A stretch of DNA of 64,000 nucleotides, taken from positions 1-64,000 of the forward strand of contig NZ_JOEI01000032.1 in NCBI RefSeq assembly GCF_000718095.1, given 5' to 3'. Positions 28,122 to 36,050 of this stretch are shown in pieces; the stretch's first letter is position 1, and each line of letters starts with the position of its first letter. The stretch comes from Streptomyces scopuliridis RB72. Lineage in GTDB: Bacteria > Actinomycetota > Actinomycetes > Streptomycetales > Streptomycetaceae. The notes beneath the pieces were generated by a model. The model saw only the letters and a program-made list of their open reading frames with translations. It ran no database searches and had not been told where the DNA came from. The position numbers were made by a program, and so were the translations under genes.

Positions 28122-28757
28122 ATGAAGATCGCGATCGTCCTCTTCGAAGGCTTCACCGCGCTCGACGCCGTCGGCCCGTACCAGATGCTCTGTTACACCC
28201 CCGGCGCCGAGACGTTCTTCGTCGCCGAGAAGACCGGGCCCGTGACCGACGACGTCGGCTCTCTCTCGCTCGTCGCCGGGAAGACGCTCGCCGAGGTCCC
28301 CTCGCCGGACGTGCTGGTGGTGCCCGGCGGGCCCGGCCAGGAGGGTCAGATGGAGAACGAGACGCTTCTCGGCTGGCTGCGCGCGGCCGACGCCACCTCC
28401 ACCTGGACCACCTCCGTCTGCACCGGCTCCCTGCTGCTCGCCGCCGCCGGGCCGCTCCGGGGGCGCCGGGCCACCTCCCACTGGCTGGCCGTGGAGACAC
28501 TGCGTACGTACGGCGTCGAGCCCACCGGCGAACGCGTCGTCACCGACGGCAAGTACGTCACGGCCGCCGGGGTCTCCGCAGGGATCGACATGGGGCTCAC
28601 CCTCGCGGGACGGCTCGCCGGCGACCGGTTCGCCCAGACCGTCCAACTGCTGACGGAGTACGACCCGCAGCCGCCCTACGACGCGGGCTCGGCGGACAAG
28701 GCGCCCGCCGATCTGGTCGCGGAGATGCGGGACGGGAGCCGTTTCATCCTTCAGTGA
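28122..28757 (+). CDS. DJ-1/PfpI family protein
   Basis: A 211-residue single-domain DJ-1/PfpI superfamily protein (KIAIVLFEGFTALDAVGPYQ at the start). The nucleophile-elbow Cys is in TSVCTGSLLLAAAG and is followed by RRATSHW, as in isonitrile hydratase-type members and in the N-terminal half of the GlxA regulator just upstream. The AGVSAGIDMGLTL segment is also shared. It may detoxify a small electrophile or isonitrile, which is inferred from the family only. ATG 28122 follows GAAAGG. Confidence 0.87.
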   Translation: MKIAIVLFEGFTALDAVGPYQMLCYTPGAETFFVAEKTGPVTDDVGSLSLVAGKTLAEVPSPDVLVVPGGPGQEGQMENETLLGWLRAADATSTWTTSVCTGSLLLAAAGPLRGRRATSHWLAVETLRTYGVEPTGERVVTDGKYVTAAGVSAGIDMGLTLAGRLAGDRFAQTVQLLTEYDPQPPYDAGSADKAPADLVAEMRDGSRFILQ

Positions 28758-28766
28758 CAGCCCCGC

Positions 28767-29546
28767 TCATCCTTCAGTGACAGCTCCGCCCGCTCCGGCG
28801 GGTCCGTAGGTCCAGCTGAAGCGCGGCTCACGGCGCTCCAGGAAAGCGGCGACCCCCTCCGCGGTGTCGCCGCTGCCGCGCGCCTGCGCCGCCCAGTACG
28901 CCGCACGGTCCGTACGGCCCGAGGCGAACTCCTTGGCCGCCGCCTGGGTCAGCCGCGAACGCGAGAGCAGTACCCGCGCGAACTCCGCCACCCGCTTGCC
29001 CAACTCGCCTTCCGGCAGCACCTCGTCGACGAGTCCCGTACGCAGCGCCCGTTCCGTCTCGATCAACTCGGCCGAGAACAACAGGTATTTGGCCGTGGCG
29101 GGCCCCACCAGCGAGGCCAGCCGGCGGGTGGACGACTCCGGGTAGACGATCCCGAGCCGCGCCGGAGTGACCCCGAACCGCGCCCCCTCCTCGGCGAACC
29201 GCAGATCACAGGCGGCGGCCAACTGGCAGCCGCCGCCCACGCAGTAGCCGCGTACGGCCGCGAGGGTCGGCTTGGGGAAGGCGGCCAGCGCCTCTTCCGC
29301 GGCCACCGCCAGCGACGACGGATCCTGGCCCGGCTCGCGCAGCGAGGAGATGTCGGCGCCCGCGCAGAAGGTGGCGCCCTCACCGGTCAGGACCAGCACC
29401 CGTACGGCGGGGTCGTCCGCCAGTACGCCGAGCAGCGGTGGCAGCTCCCGCCACATCCGCGCGGTCATCGCGTTGCGCTTGGCGGGATGGTGGATCACCA
29501 CGGTCGCGATGCCGTCCGCGACGGTGTGCAGCAGCTGGGGCTCCAT
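28767..29546 (-). CDS. Enoyl-CoA hydratase/isomerase family protein
   Basis: A 259-residue crotonase-fold enzyme. Oxyanion-hole segments are TGEGATFCAGADISSL and AAVRGYCVGGGCQLAAACDL; FGVTPARLGIVYPESSTRRL follows. It acts on acyl-CoA thioesters, either by hydration or double-bond isomerisation. It is not next to other fatty-acid genes and its 3' end lies close to the DJ-1/PfpI gene on the other strand. A TAGCAT box ends 7 bases before the ATG, so the mRNA is probably leaderless. Confidence 0.88.
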   Translation of the reverse strand: MEPQLLHTVADGIATVVIHHPAKRNAMTARMWRELPPLLGVLADDPAVRVLVLTGEGATFCAGADISSLREPGQDPSSLAVAAEEALAAFPKPTLAAVRGYCVGGGCQLAAACDLRFAEEGARFGVTPARLGIVYPESSTRRLASLVGPATAKYLLFSAELIETERALRTGLVDEVLPEGELGKRVAEFARVLLSRSRLTQAAAKEFASGRTDRAAYWAAQARGSGDTAEGVAAFLERREPRFSWTYGPAGAGGAVTEG

Positions 29547-29553
29547 GCGCCGG

Positions 29554-29559
29554 ATGCTA
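29554..29559 (-). promoter_or_regulatory. -10 box for a leaderless enoyl-CoA hydratase mRNA
   Basis: Minus-strand TAGCAT is followed by CCGGCGC and the ATG at 29546, with no ribosome-binding site in between. Confidence 0.45.
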
Positions 29560-29765
29560 TCGCCGCTCTCCGTGACACCGGCAACCGCTCCGAAATCGTC
29601 AGCAGATGAGCAGAGGCGATCGTGTCTTCGGTCGTGTCGCTCGAATGCGGTCGCGACGCGCCAATTCCGGCTGACTTCTGTTCAGTACTCCGGTACGGAC
29701 GGCGCCGGTCCCAAGACTCGGTACCGATGGACGACACCGTTCGAGGCAAGGGTGGGTGCCGCACG

Positions 29766-30275
29766 ATGGAGAGCCGCGGAAGTGTTCCGGCCCGGCCACT
29801 GTCGTACGAGGGGGTCTGGCGGTTCACCGCACCCGCCGTCGACATCTCCGTACCTCAGGCCAGACACGCCGTACGTGACCTGCTGAGACGTCAGCGCGTA
29901 CCGGTCAGGGACGGGGTGGTCCAAGGGGCGCTGCTCATCGTCTCCGAGCTGGTCACCAACGCCGTACAGCACGCGGCCCTGCTCTCGCCGGAGATCGCCG
30001 TCGAGGTCGCCATCGGCGCGGCGTGGATCCGGGTGTCGGTCGAGGACAACCATCCGTACCGGCCCGCGGCGCTGGAGACGGATCACGCCCGGACGGGCGG
30101 GCGCGGGCTGCTGCTCGTACAGGAGACCTCGCGTGAGGCCGGCGGCGACTGCGGTGTGGAGCACACCGCCGGCGGCGGGAAGATCGTCTGGGCGGTGCTG
30201 CCCTTCCCGTCGCCGGTCGCGCCCGATGAGCCGCCGCCGCGAGGAAGTGTTACCAGCCCCCGGCAGACCCGGTGA
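29766..30275 (+). CDS. ATP-binding protein of the HATPase_c (RsbW-like) family
   Basis: A 169-residue protein of the small, stand-alone HATPase type that is abundant in Streptomyces and resembles anti-sigma-factor kinases. The N box is SELVTNAVQHA, the G1 region SVEDNHPYRP, and the G2 box GGRGLLLVQ. No sensor, membrane or kinase domain is present. A role as serine kinase or anti-sigma factor is inferred. The start is uncertain: ATG 29766 has AAGGGTGGG upstream, while ATG 29727 would add 13 residues. Its last 26 bases overlap the 3' end of idi on the other strand. Confidence 0.8.
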   Translation: MESRGSVPARPLSYEGVWRFTAPAVDISVPQARHAVRDLLRRQRVPVRDGVVQGALLIVSELVTNAVQHAALLSPEIAVEVAIGAAWIRVSVEDNHPYRPAALETDHARTGGRGLLLVQETSREAGGDCGVEHTAGGGKIVWAVLPFPSPVAPDEPPPRGSVTSPRQTR

Positions 30276-30843
30276 GCTCTCTGATGGCCGGCCGCGCCGT
30301 GTCCAGGACGGTCATGAACCACGCGGAGAACGCGGCCTCGCCGTGCCGCTCGGTCAGCTCCGCCGGGGTGACGAACGCCGTCTCGCCGACCTCCTCGGGG
30401 TCCGGCCGCGGCGCGGACTGCGCGAGCCCGACGAAGAGATGGTTGTACTCCTGCTCGACCAGCCCCGAGGCCGGGTCGGGGTGGTTGTAGCGCACCGTCC
30501 CCGCCTCGGCGAGCAGCGAGGGCGAGATGCCCAGCTCCTCATGGGTACGGCGGGCGGCGGCGGCGAACGGCGCCTCGCCCGGGTACGGATGCCCGCAGCA
30601 GGTGTTCGACCAGACACCGGGGGAGTGGTACTTGCCGAGCGCGCGGCGCTGGATCAGCAGCCGGCCCTGCTCGTCGAAGAGGAAGACCGAGAACGCCCGG
30701 TGCAGTCTGCCCGGAGGCTGATGGGCCGAGAGCTTCTCGGCGGTGCCGATGGTATTGCCGTGCTCGTCGACCAGCTCCAGCATGATCGTTTCTTGTGCGC
30801 CGTTCGACGAGCTGTTCGCCGCAGTGACTGGTGTGGTCGGCAT
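30250..30843 (-). CDS. idi: Isopentenyl-diphosphate delta-isomerase, type I
   Basis: A 197-residue Nudix-fold enzyme that interconverts isopentenyl and dimethylallyl diphosphate in the cytosol. Conserved type I parts are LHRAFSVFLFDEQGRLLIQR, the active-site Cys in WSNTCCGHP, and the Nudix-like AAARRTHEELGI; a catalytic Glu is expected in LVEQEYNHLFVG. It supplies the hopanoid operon 10 kb away and all other isoprenoids. ATG 30843 follows GAAGGATGG; ATG 30849 would add two residues. I recall the S. coelicolor counterpart as SCO6750. It lies downstream of the CDF transporter gene on the same strand. Confidence 0.93.
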   Translation of the reverse strand: MPTTPVTAANSSSNGAQETIMLELVDEHGNTIGTAEKLSAHQPPGRLHRAFSVFLFDEQGRLLIQRRALGKYHSPGVWSNTCCGHPYPGEAPFAAAARRTHEELGISPSLLAEAGTVRYNHPDPASGLVEQEYNHLFVGLAQSAPRPDPEEVGETAFVTPAELTERHGEAAFSAWFMTVLDTARPAIRELTGSAGGW

Positions 30844-30942
30844 AACCATCCTTCGCATCGGGCCTCGGGGCCCAAGTCTGCCGTACAAAAGCCTCGTGTC
30901 CGCACTTCGGGAGCGTGGGCATGTCCGTTCGCCCCGTGGGCG

Positions 30943-31881
30943 TCAGTGGCAGAGCTTCGCCTCGTGCTCCGCATGGCCCCGGGGCTCCAGCTGGAAGGTG
31001 CAGTGCTCGACATCGAAGTGATGGCCCAGACATCCCTGCAGGTCATGGAGCATCTTCTCGTGCCCCACCGTGTCCAGCGCGTCCTGGTCCACCACCACAT
31101 GCGCGGAGAGCACCGGCATCCCGGACGTGATCGTCCAGACATGGAGATCGTGTACGTCATCTACTCCGGGCAGTGCGAGCATATGTGCGCGTACCTCATT
31201 CATGTCCACGTTCTTGGGCGCCGCTTCCAGCAGGACGTTCAACGTCTCCCGCAACAGCTTCACCGTACGCGGGACGATCATGAGCCCGATCAGCAGGCCC
31301 GCGATCGGGTCGGCCGTCTGCCAGCCTGTGGTCAGGATCACGACGGCCGAGACCAGTACCGCGAGCGATCCCAGGGTGTCCGCGAGGACCTCCAGATACG
31401 CCCCGCGCACATTGAGGCTCTCCTTCTGCCCCCGCATCAGCAGCGAGAGGGAGACCATATTGGCGGCCATACCCACCAGGGCGAAGATGATCGTGAGCCC
31501 GCCCCTGGTCTCGGGCGGTACGAGGAAGCGCTCGATCGCCTCGTACAGCAGGAAGCCGCCGACCCCGAGCAGCAGCACGCAGTTGGCCAGCGCGGCGAGG
31601 ATCTCGGCCCGCGCGAAACCGAAGGTGCGGGTCTCGTCCGCGGGCCGGGCGGCGAAGTGGATGGCCAGCAGGGCCATCCCGAGCCCCACCGCGTCCGTCG
31701 CCATATGCGCCGCGTCCGCGATCAGGGCGAGGGAGTCGGCGGCGATACCGCCGATGATCTCCACCACCATCACGGAAAGCGTGATCGACAGAGCGATCCG
31801 CAGCCGGCCCCGGTACGCGGCGGTCGTGGTGCCCGCCGGTGGTCCTCCGTGCGTGTGCCCGTGGTTGTGCCCTGCCCCCAT
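30943..31881 (-). CDS. Cation diffusion facilitator (CDF) family transporter
   Basis: A 312-residue membrane protein with six predicted helices. The N-terminus is His-rich (GAGHNHGHTHGG), a metal-binding tail. The metal site signature IADSLALIADAAHMATDAV in helix 2 has the HxxxD pattern of Zn/Co exporters, and LEVLADTLGSLAVLVSAVVI in helix 5 has the second HD-type position (here LADTLG). A cytoplasmic C-terminal domain follows (DVHDLHVWTITSGMPVLSAH). It exports zinc or another divalent metal by proton exchange. ATG 31881 is chosen because the His-rich tail starts there and GGGAGG precedes it. Confidence 0.9.
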   Translation of the reverse strand: MGAGHNHGHTHGGPPAGTTTAAYRGRLRIALSITLSVMVVEIIGGIAADSLALIADAAHMATDAVGLGMALLAIHFAARPADETRTFGFARAEILAALANCVLLLGVGGFLLYEAIERFLVPPETRGGLTIIFALVGMAANMVSLSLLMRGQKESLNVRGAYLEVLADTLGSLAVLVSAVVILTTGWQTADPIAGLLIGLMIVPRTVKLLRETLNVLLEAAPKNVDMNEVRAHMLALPGVDDVHDLHVWTITSGMPVLSAHVVVDQDALDTVGHEKMLHDLQGCLGHHFDVEHCTFQLEPRGHAEHEAKLCH

Positions 31882-31980
31882 TGAGGACGCCTCCCGGTCG
31901 TCTGGACGAACTGCCGACGAGGTCAGTGAACTACGGGCGGGGGGTATCCGGCAACACGGCACTGAACACCGTTGTCATAT

Positions 31981-32014
31981 GCTCTGACCTGCGGAAATGG
32001 CCGCAGGTCAGAGC
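31981..32014 (-). terminator. Terminator of galE
   Basis: A perfect 14-bp stem (GCTCTGACCTGCGG and complement) with loop AAATGG lies 10 bases beyond the galE stop and before the CDF gene. Confidence 0.75.
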
Positions 32015-32023
32015 GCGGCACGG

Positions 32024-33007
32024 TCACCCGACCGAGGCTGCGGGATGGTGCAGCCGCCAGCCCTCCCAGGCCGACTCGACCATCTCGCGCACACCGCGAC
32101 TCGCCGTCCACCCCAGCTCCTCGGCGATCAGCCCGACCGAGGCGACGGCCCGCGCGGCGTCGCCGGGGCGGCGAGCCTCGACCACCGGCTCCGTACGGTC
32201 GCCGGTCACCTCCGCCACCAGATCGGCCAGCTCACGCACCGAGACCCCCTCACCGCGGCCGATATTGACCGTGAGATCCCGGGCGCCCTCCTGGCCGGCC
32301 AGCCACCGGGCGGTGGCGAGATGGGCCTCGGCGAGATCGGCGACATGGATGTAGTCCCGGACGCAGGTGCCGTCCGGTGTCGGATAGTCGGCGCCGAAGA
32401 TCCGCGGCGCCTCGCCCCGGCTGATCCGGTCGAAGAACATCGGGATGATGTTGAACACTCCGGTGTCCGCGAGCTCGGGGCGCCCGGCGCCCGCCACATT
32501 GAAGTAGCGCAGACAGCCGGTGGCGATGGAGTGCGCCCGCCCGGTCGCCCGCACCAGCCACTCGCCCGCGAGCTTGGTCTCGCCGTACGGATTGATCGGC
32601 ACGGCGGGCGTCCGCTCCGTGATCAACTCCACATCCGGCACGCCGTACACGGCCGCCGAGGAGGAGAAGAGGAAGCGCCGCACCCGCGCCGCCACCACGG
32701 CCTCCAGCAGCACCGTGAGCCCGTGCACATTCTCCCGGTAGTACATCAGCGGCTGCTCGACGGACTCCCCGACCTGCTTCTTCGCCGCGAGATGCACGAC
32801 TCCGGTGATCCCGTGCCCGGCGAGGGTACGGTCGACGAGCCCCCTGTCCAGCAAGGAGCCCCGTACGAGCGGGATCTCCGCGGGCAGCCGGTCGGCGACA
32901 CCGGTCGACAGATCGTCGAGCACGACGACCCGCTCGCCCGCCGCGGCCATGGACCGCGCGACATGTGCCCCGATATAGCCCGCTCCACCTGTGATCAGCC
33001 ATGTCAT
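32024..33007 (-). CDS. galE: UDP-glucose 4-epimerase
   Basis: A 327-residue short-chain dehydrogenase-type sugar epimerase. The NAD motif is ITGGAGYIGAHVARSM at the start, the catalytic region SSSAAVYG and then YGETKLAGE (Tyr-x-x-x-Lys), and the substrate region RYFNVAGA. It interconverts UDP-glucose and UDP-galactose for surface polysaccharides. Its divergent position to the glycopolymer operon fits this. A TAGGGT box 6 bases before the ATG and no ribosome-binding site point to a leaderless mRNA. Confidence 0.92.
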   Translation of the reverse strand: MTWLITGGAGYIGAHVARSMAAAGERVVVLDDLSTGVADRLPAEIPLVRGSLLDRGLVDRTLAGHGITGVVHLAAKKQVGESVEQPLMYYRENVHGLTVLLEAVVAARVRRFLFSSSAAVYGVPDVELITERTPAVPINPYGETKLAGEWLVRATGRAHSIATGCLRYFNVAGAGRPELADTGVFNIIPMFFDRISRGEAPRIFGADYPTPDGTCVRDYIHVADLAEAHLATARWLAGQEGARDLTVNIGRGEGVSVRELADLVAEVTGDRTEPVVEARRPGDAARAVASVGLIAEELGWTASRGVREMVESAWEGWRLHHPAASVG

Positions 33008-33013
33008 GCCGTC

Positions 33014-33019
33014 ACCCTA
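33014..33019 (-). promoter_or_regulatory. -10 box for a leaderless galE mRNA
   Basis: Minus-strand TAGGGT is followed by GACGGC and the ATG at 33007. Confidence 0.45.
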
Positions 33020-33086
33020 GACGAGTAGGTCCGAAGTCCCGTCTGCCCGGGAACGCCCGGCACGCACGCTCTCCGCGTTTCCGAAA

Positions 33087-33145
33087 TGTCCTGGTAGCTC
33101 CGCTACGAGGACACTCCGGCGCCCTGCGATCGCCGCTCGGCATCC
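33087..33145. repeat. Hairpin plus short dispersed repeat, copy 2
   Basis: A 12-bp stem with one mismatch and a 3-base loop (33087-33098 with 33102-33113, TGTCCTGGTAGC and near complement) is followed by the 21-base sequence at 33125-33145 that is identical to 36-56. They lie in the 383-base gap between galE and the glycopolymer operon. I see no gene in that gap, only these elements and probable divergent promoters. Confidence 0.5.
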
Positions 33146-33390
33146 CCCGCTCATGTCCTGTTCGCATCATGGCCCTGTCCACGGCGCCCACGGTTTGTGG
33201 GGCGGGCCGTCGATCGACAATGATGATCTCCACGCGGGCTGTTCCCGGCCCAGACCATGGCGTCCGGGGCGTAAACGGTCGGTGAACTAGGTCTTCCGTT
33301 CATCCGATAGCCTCTGCCGACGTGCCGCAGCCCGCATCCCGGGGCGTTCGCCGCGCACCCAGCCCTGTCAGCGCCAAGGAGTGAGTTCGT

Positions 33391-35304
33391 CTGTCGACCG
33401 CCATCCTCACCGGTCCTCCGGTACCCGGATCGTCGCTCGAAGGCGATCTGCGGTCGCTGGGTTTCGACGTGCGTACCGCGTCGGGCGCGGAAGAGGCCCG
33501 GGGCCTGCTCGCCGCCGCCCCCGCGACCGAGCGTGTCGCCCTGGTCGACGCCCGCTTCGTCGGTCATGTCCACGCCCTGCGGCTGGCCCTGACCGACCCA
33601 CGCTTCCCCGCCGCCGCGGTGCCCGGCGCGCTCACCACCCAGCCGGGGGCCCGTGCCGCGCTGCTGCGCGCCATGACGGCCCTGGACGGGGACGAGGACG
33701 GCCCCCAGCCGGTCGGCGCCCCGGCGGAGGCGCAGCGGACCGCCGCCACGACCGTGGCTCCGTGTGAACCGCTCGCCGACCGGGTCGCCACCGCGCTCGA
33801 CGCCGGCGGCACCGCCGTCACCCGACCCGAGCTCGGCTCGCTCGTCGCCGCCGTACCGGCCGACGCCGCCGCCCGGGAACGGGCCGAGGCCGCCGTCGCC
33901 GCCGTGGACGACGAGGCCGTACGGCTGCGCTCCGCCGTGAAGGCCCGCGACGGCTTCTTCACCACCTTCTGCATCAGCCCGTACTCCCGCTATCTCGCCC
34001 GCTGGTGCGCCCGCCGCGGCCTGACCCCCAACCAGGTCACCACCGCGTCGCTGGTCACCGCGCTGATAGCGGCGGCCTGCGCGGCCACCGGCACCCGCGG
34101 CGGCTATGTCGCCGCCGGCGCGCTGCTGCTCTTCTCGTTCGTCCTGGACTGCACCGACGGGCAGCTCGCCCGCTACTCGCTCCAGTACTCCACGATGGGC
34201 GCCTGGCTGGACGCGACGTTCGACCGCGCCAAGGAGTACGCCTTCTACGCCGGCCTGGCGCTCGGCGCCGCGCGAAGCGGCGACGACGTATGGGCGCTCG
34301 CCCTCGGCGCGATGGTCCTCCAGACCTGCCGCCATGTCGTCGACTTCTCGTTCAACGAGGCGAACGTCGATGCCACGGCCGCGAACGCCGAGGGCAAGGC
34401 CGTCGTCGGCACCCCCACCGCCGCCCTCTCCAGCAAGCTCGACAGCGTCGGCTGGACGGTCTGGGTGCGCCGGATGATCGTGCTGCCGATCGGCGAGCGC
34501 TGGGCGATGATCGCCGTCCTGACGGCCGTCACCACGCCCCGGATCGTCTTCTACGCGCTGCTCATCGGCTGCGCCTTCGCCGCCTGCTACACCACGGCCG
34601 GCCGCGTCATGCGCTCGGTGACCCGCAGGGCCACCCGTACCGACCGGGCCGCCCAGGCCCTCGCGGACCTCGCCGACTCCGGACCGCTCGCCGAGCTCGT
34701 CGCACGGGTGCTGCGGCGCCCGGCCCGGGTCCTCCCCGGCGTGCTGCCATTCCTGATCGCACTGGCCGGCGGCGTCGTGGTCGTCGCCACGGCGGCCTTC
34801 GCGCCGCTGAAGAGCCCCTGGCCCGGCTACGCGCCCTTCGACAGCCCCGTGCTCATTCTTGGCGCTCTGGTCTACGTCCTGACCTCGGGGTTCGCCGTCG
34901 CCCGCCGGATGGGCGGCGCCCTGGACTGGCTGATCCCACCGGTTTTCCGGGCGACCGAGTACACCACCATCCTGGTGTTCGCCGCCCGCGCCGATGTGCC
35001 CGGCGCGCTGCCCGCGGCATTCGGGCTGGTGGCGGCGGTCGCCTACCATCACTACGACACGGTGTACCGCATCCGCGGCGGCGCCGGCGCCCCGCCCCGC
35101 CGCCTCGTCAGGACACTCGGCGGACACGAGGGCCGTACGTTGCTGGTCACCTTGGCCGCCGCCCTCTCCACGCGCGAATTCGACTTCCCGCTGGAACTGA
35201 CGGTGCTCGCCGCCGCCGTGGCGCTGGTCGCGCTCACGGAGTCCATCCGGTTCTGGATGTCCTCCGGAGCCCCCGCCGTACACGACGAAGGAGAACCCGC
35301 ATGA
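33391..35304 (+). CDS. CDP-alcohol phosphatidyltransferase with large N-terminal region (DUF5941-type)
   Basis: A protein of about 637 residues. Residues of about 1-190 form a soluble alanine-rich domain. A CDP-alcohol phosphotransferase domain follows, with the signature DCTDGQLARYSLQYSTMGAWLDATFDRAKE split over its usual D-x2-DG-x2-AR-x8-G-x3-D-x3-D pattern. About six to eight membrane helices follow. It would move a phospho-alcohol from a CDP donor to an acceptor at the membrane. The family start STAILTGPPV is preceded in frame only by CTG at 33391, 9 bases after AAGGAG; the first GTG (33469) would cut 26 residues. It overlaps the next gene by ATGA. Confidence 0.82.
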   Translation: MSTAILTGPPVPGSSLEGDLRSLGFDVRTASGAEEARGLLAAAPATERVALVDARFVGHVHALRLALTDPRFPAAAVPGALTTQPGARAALLRAMTALDGDEDGPQPVGAPAEAQRTAATTVAPCEPLADRVATALDAGGTAVTRPELGSLVAAVPADAAARERAEAAVAAVDDEAVRLRSAVKARDGFFTTFCISPYSRYLARWCARRGLTPNQVTTASLVTALIAAACAATGTRGGYVAAGALLLFSFVLDCTDGQLARYSLQYSTMGAWLDATFDRAKEYAFYAGLALGAARSGDDVWALALGAMVLQTCRHVVDFSFNEANVDATAANAEGKAVVGTPTAALSSKLDSVGWTVWVRRMIVLPIGERWAMIAVLTAVTTPRIVFYALLIGCAFAACYTTAGRVMRSVTRRATRTDRAAQALADLADSGPLAELVARVLRRPARVLPGVLPFLIALAGGVVVVATAAFAPLKSPWPGYAPFDSPVLILGALVYVLTSGFAVARRMGGALDWLIPPVFRATEYTTILVFAARADVPGALPAAFGLVAAVAYHHYDTVYRIRGGAGAPPRRLVRTLGGHEGRTLLVTLAAALSTREFDFPLELTVLAAAVALVALTESIRFWMSSGAPAVHDEGEPA

Positions 35305-36050
35305 TCGGCCTCGTACTCGCCGCCGGTGCCGGAAGGCGTCTGCGCCCCTACACCGACACGCTGCCGAAGGCCCTCGTGCCGGTGGACCCGGCGGGGGAGG
35401 GGACCACCACGGTCCTCGACCTGACGCTCGGCAACTTCGCCGAGGTCGGCCTCACCGAGGCCGCGATCGTCGTCGGCTACCGCAAGGAGGCCGTGTACGA
35501 GCGCAAGGCCGCCCTGGAGAAGACGTACGGGCTGAAGCTCACCCTCGTCGACAACGACAAGGCCGAGGAGTGGAACAACGCCTACTCCCTCTGGTGCGCG
35601 CGCGATGTGCTGACGCAAGGGGTGATCCTCGCCAACGGCGACACCGTCCACCCGGTCTCTGTCGAGAAGACCCTCCTCGCCGCCCGCGGTGAGGGCCGCA
35701 GGATCATCCTGGCCCTCGATACGGTCAAGCGGCTGGCCGACGAGGAGATGAAGGTCATCACGGACGGCGCCAAGGGCGTACGCCGGATCACCAAACTGAT
35801 GGACCCGGCCACCGCCACCGGCGAGTACATCGGGGTCACCCTGATCGAGCCCGAGGCCGCCGCGGACCTCGCCGACGCCCTGAAGACCACCTTCGAGCGC
35901 GACCCCGACCTCTACTACGAGGACGGCTACCAGGAGCTGGTGAACCGCGGCTTCACCCTCGACGTGGCGCCCATCGGCGACATCCCCTGGGTCGAGATCG
36001 ACAACCACGACGACCTCGCGAAGGGCCGTGAGATCGCGTGCCAGTACTGA
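35301..36050 (+). CDS. Nucleotidyltransferase, phosphocholine-cytidylyltransferase-like
   Basis: A 249-residue sugar/alcohol-phosphate nucleotidyltransferase. The N-terminal nucleotide motif is LVLAAGAGRRLRPYTDTLPK (G-x-G-x-R then K), with the metal Asp in LANGDTVHP and a second acidic residue in WVEIDNHDDL. Relatives use CTP to activate a phospho-alcohol such as phosphocholine, and this gene sits between two CDP-alcohol phosphotransferases. The likely role is therefore to make their CDP-activated donor. It overlaps both neighbours (4 bases before, 13 after). Confidence 0.87.
   Translation: MIGLVLAAGAGRRLRPYTDTLPKALVPVDPAGEGTTTVLDLTLGNFAEVGLTEAAIVVGYRKEAVYERKAALEKTYGLKLTLVDNDKAEEWNNAYSLWCARDVLTQGVILANGDTVHPVSVEKTLLAARGEGRRIILALDTVKRLADEEMKVITDGAKGVRRITKLMDPATATGEYIGVTLIEPEAAADLADALKTTFERDPDLYYEDGYQELVNRGFTLDVAPIGDIPWVEIDNHDDLAKGREIACQY

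Noticed and set aside
33151..35283. 710-residue minus-strand frame over the CDP-alcohol transferase
   Set aside because: It is a shadow frame without homology; the plus strand carries the complete transferase signature.
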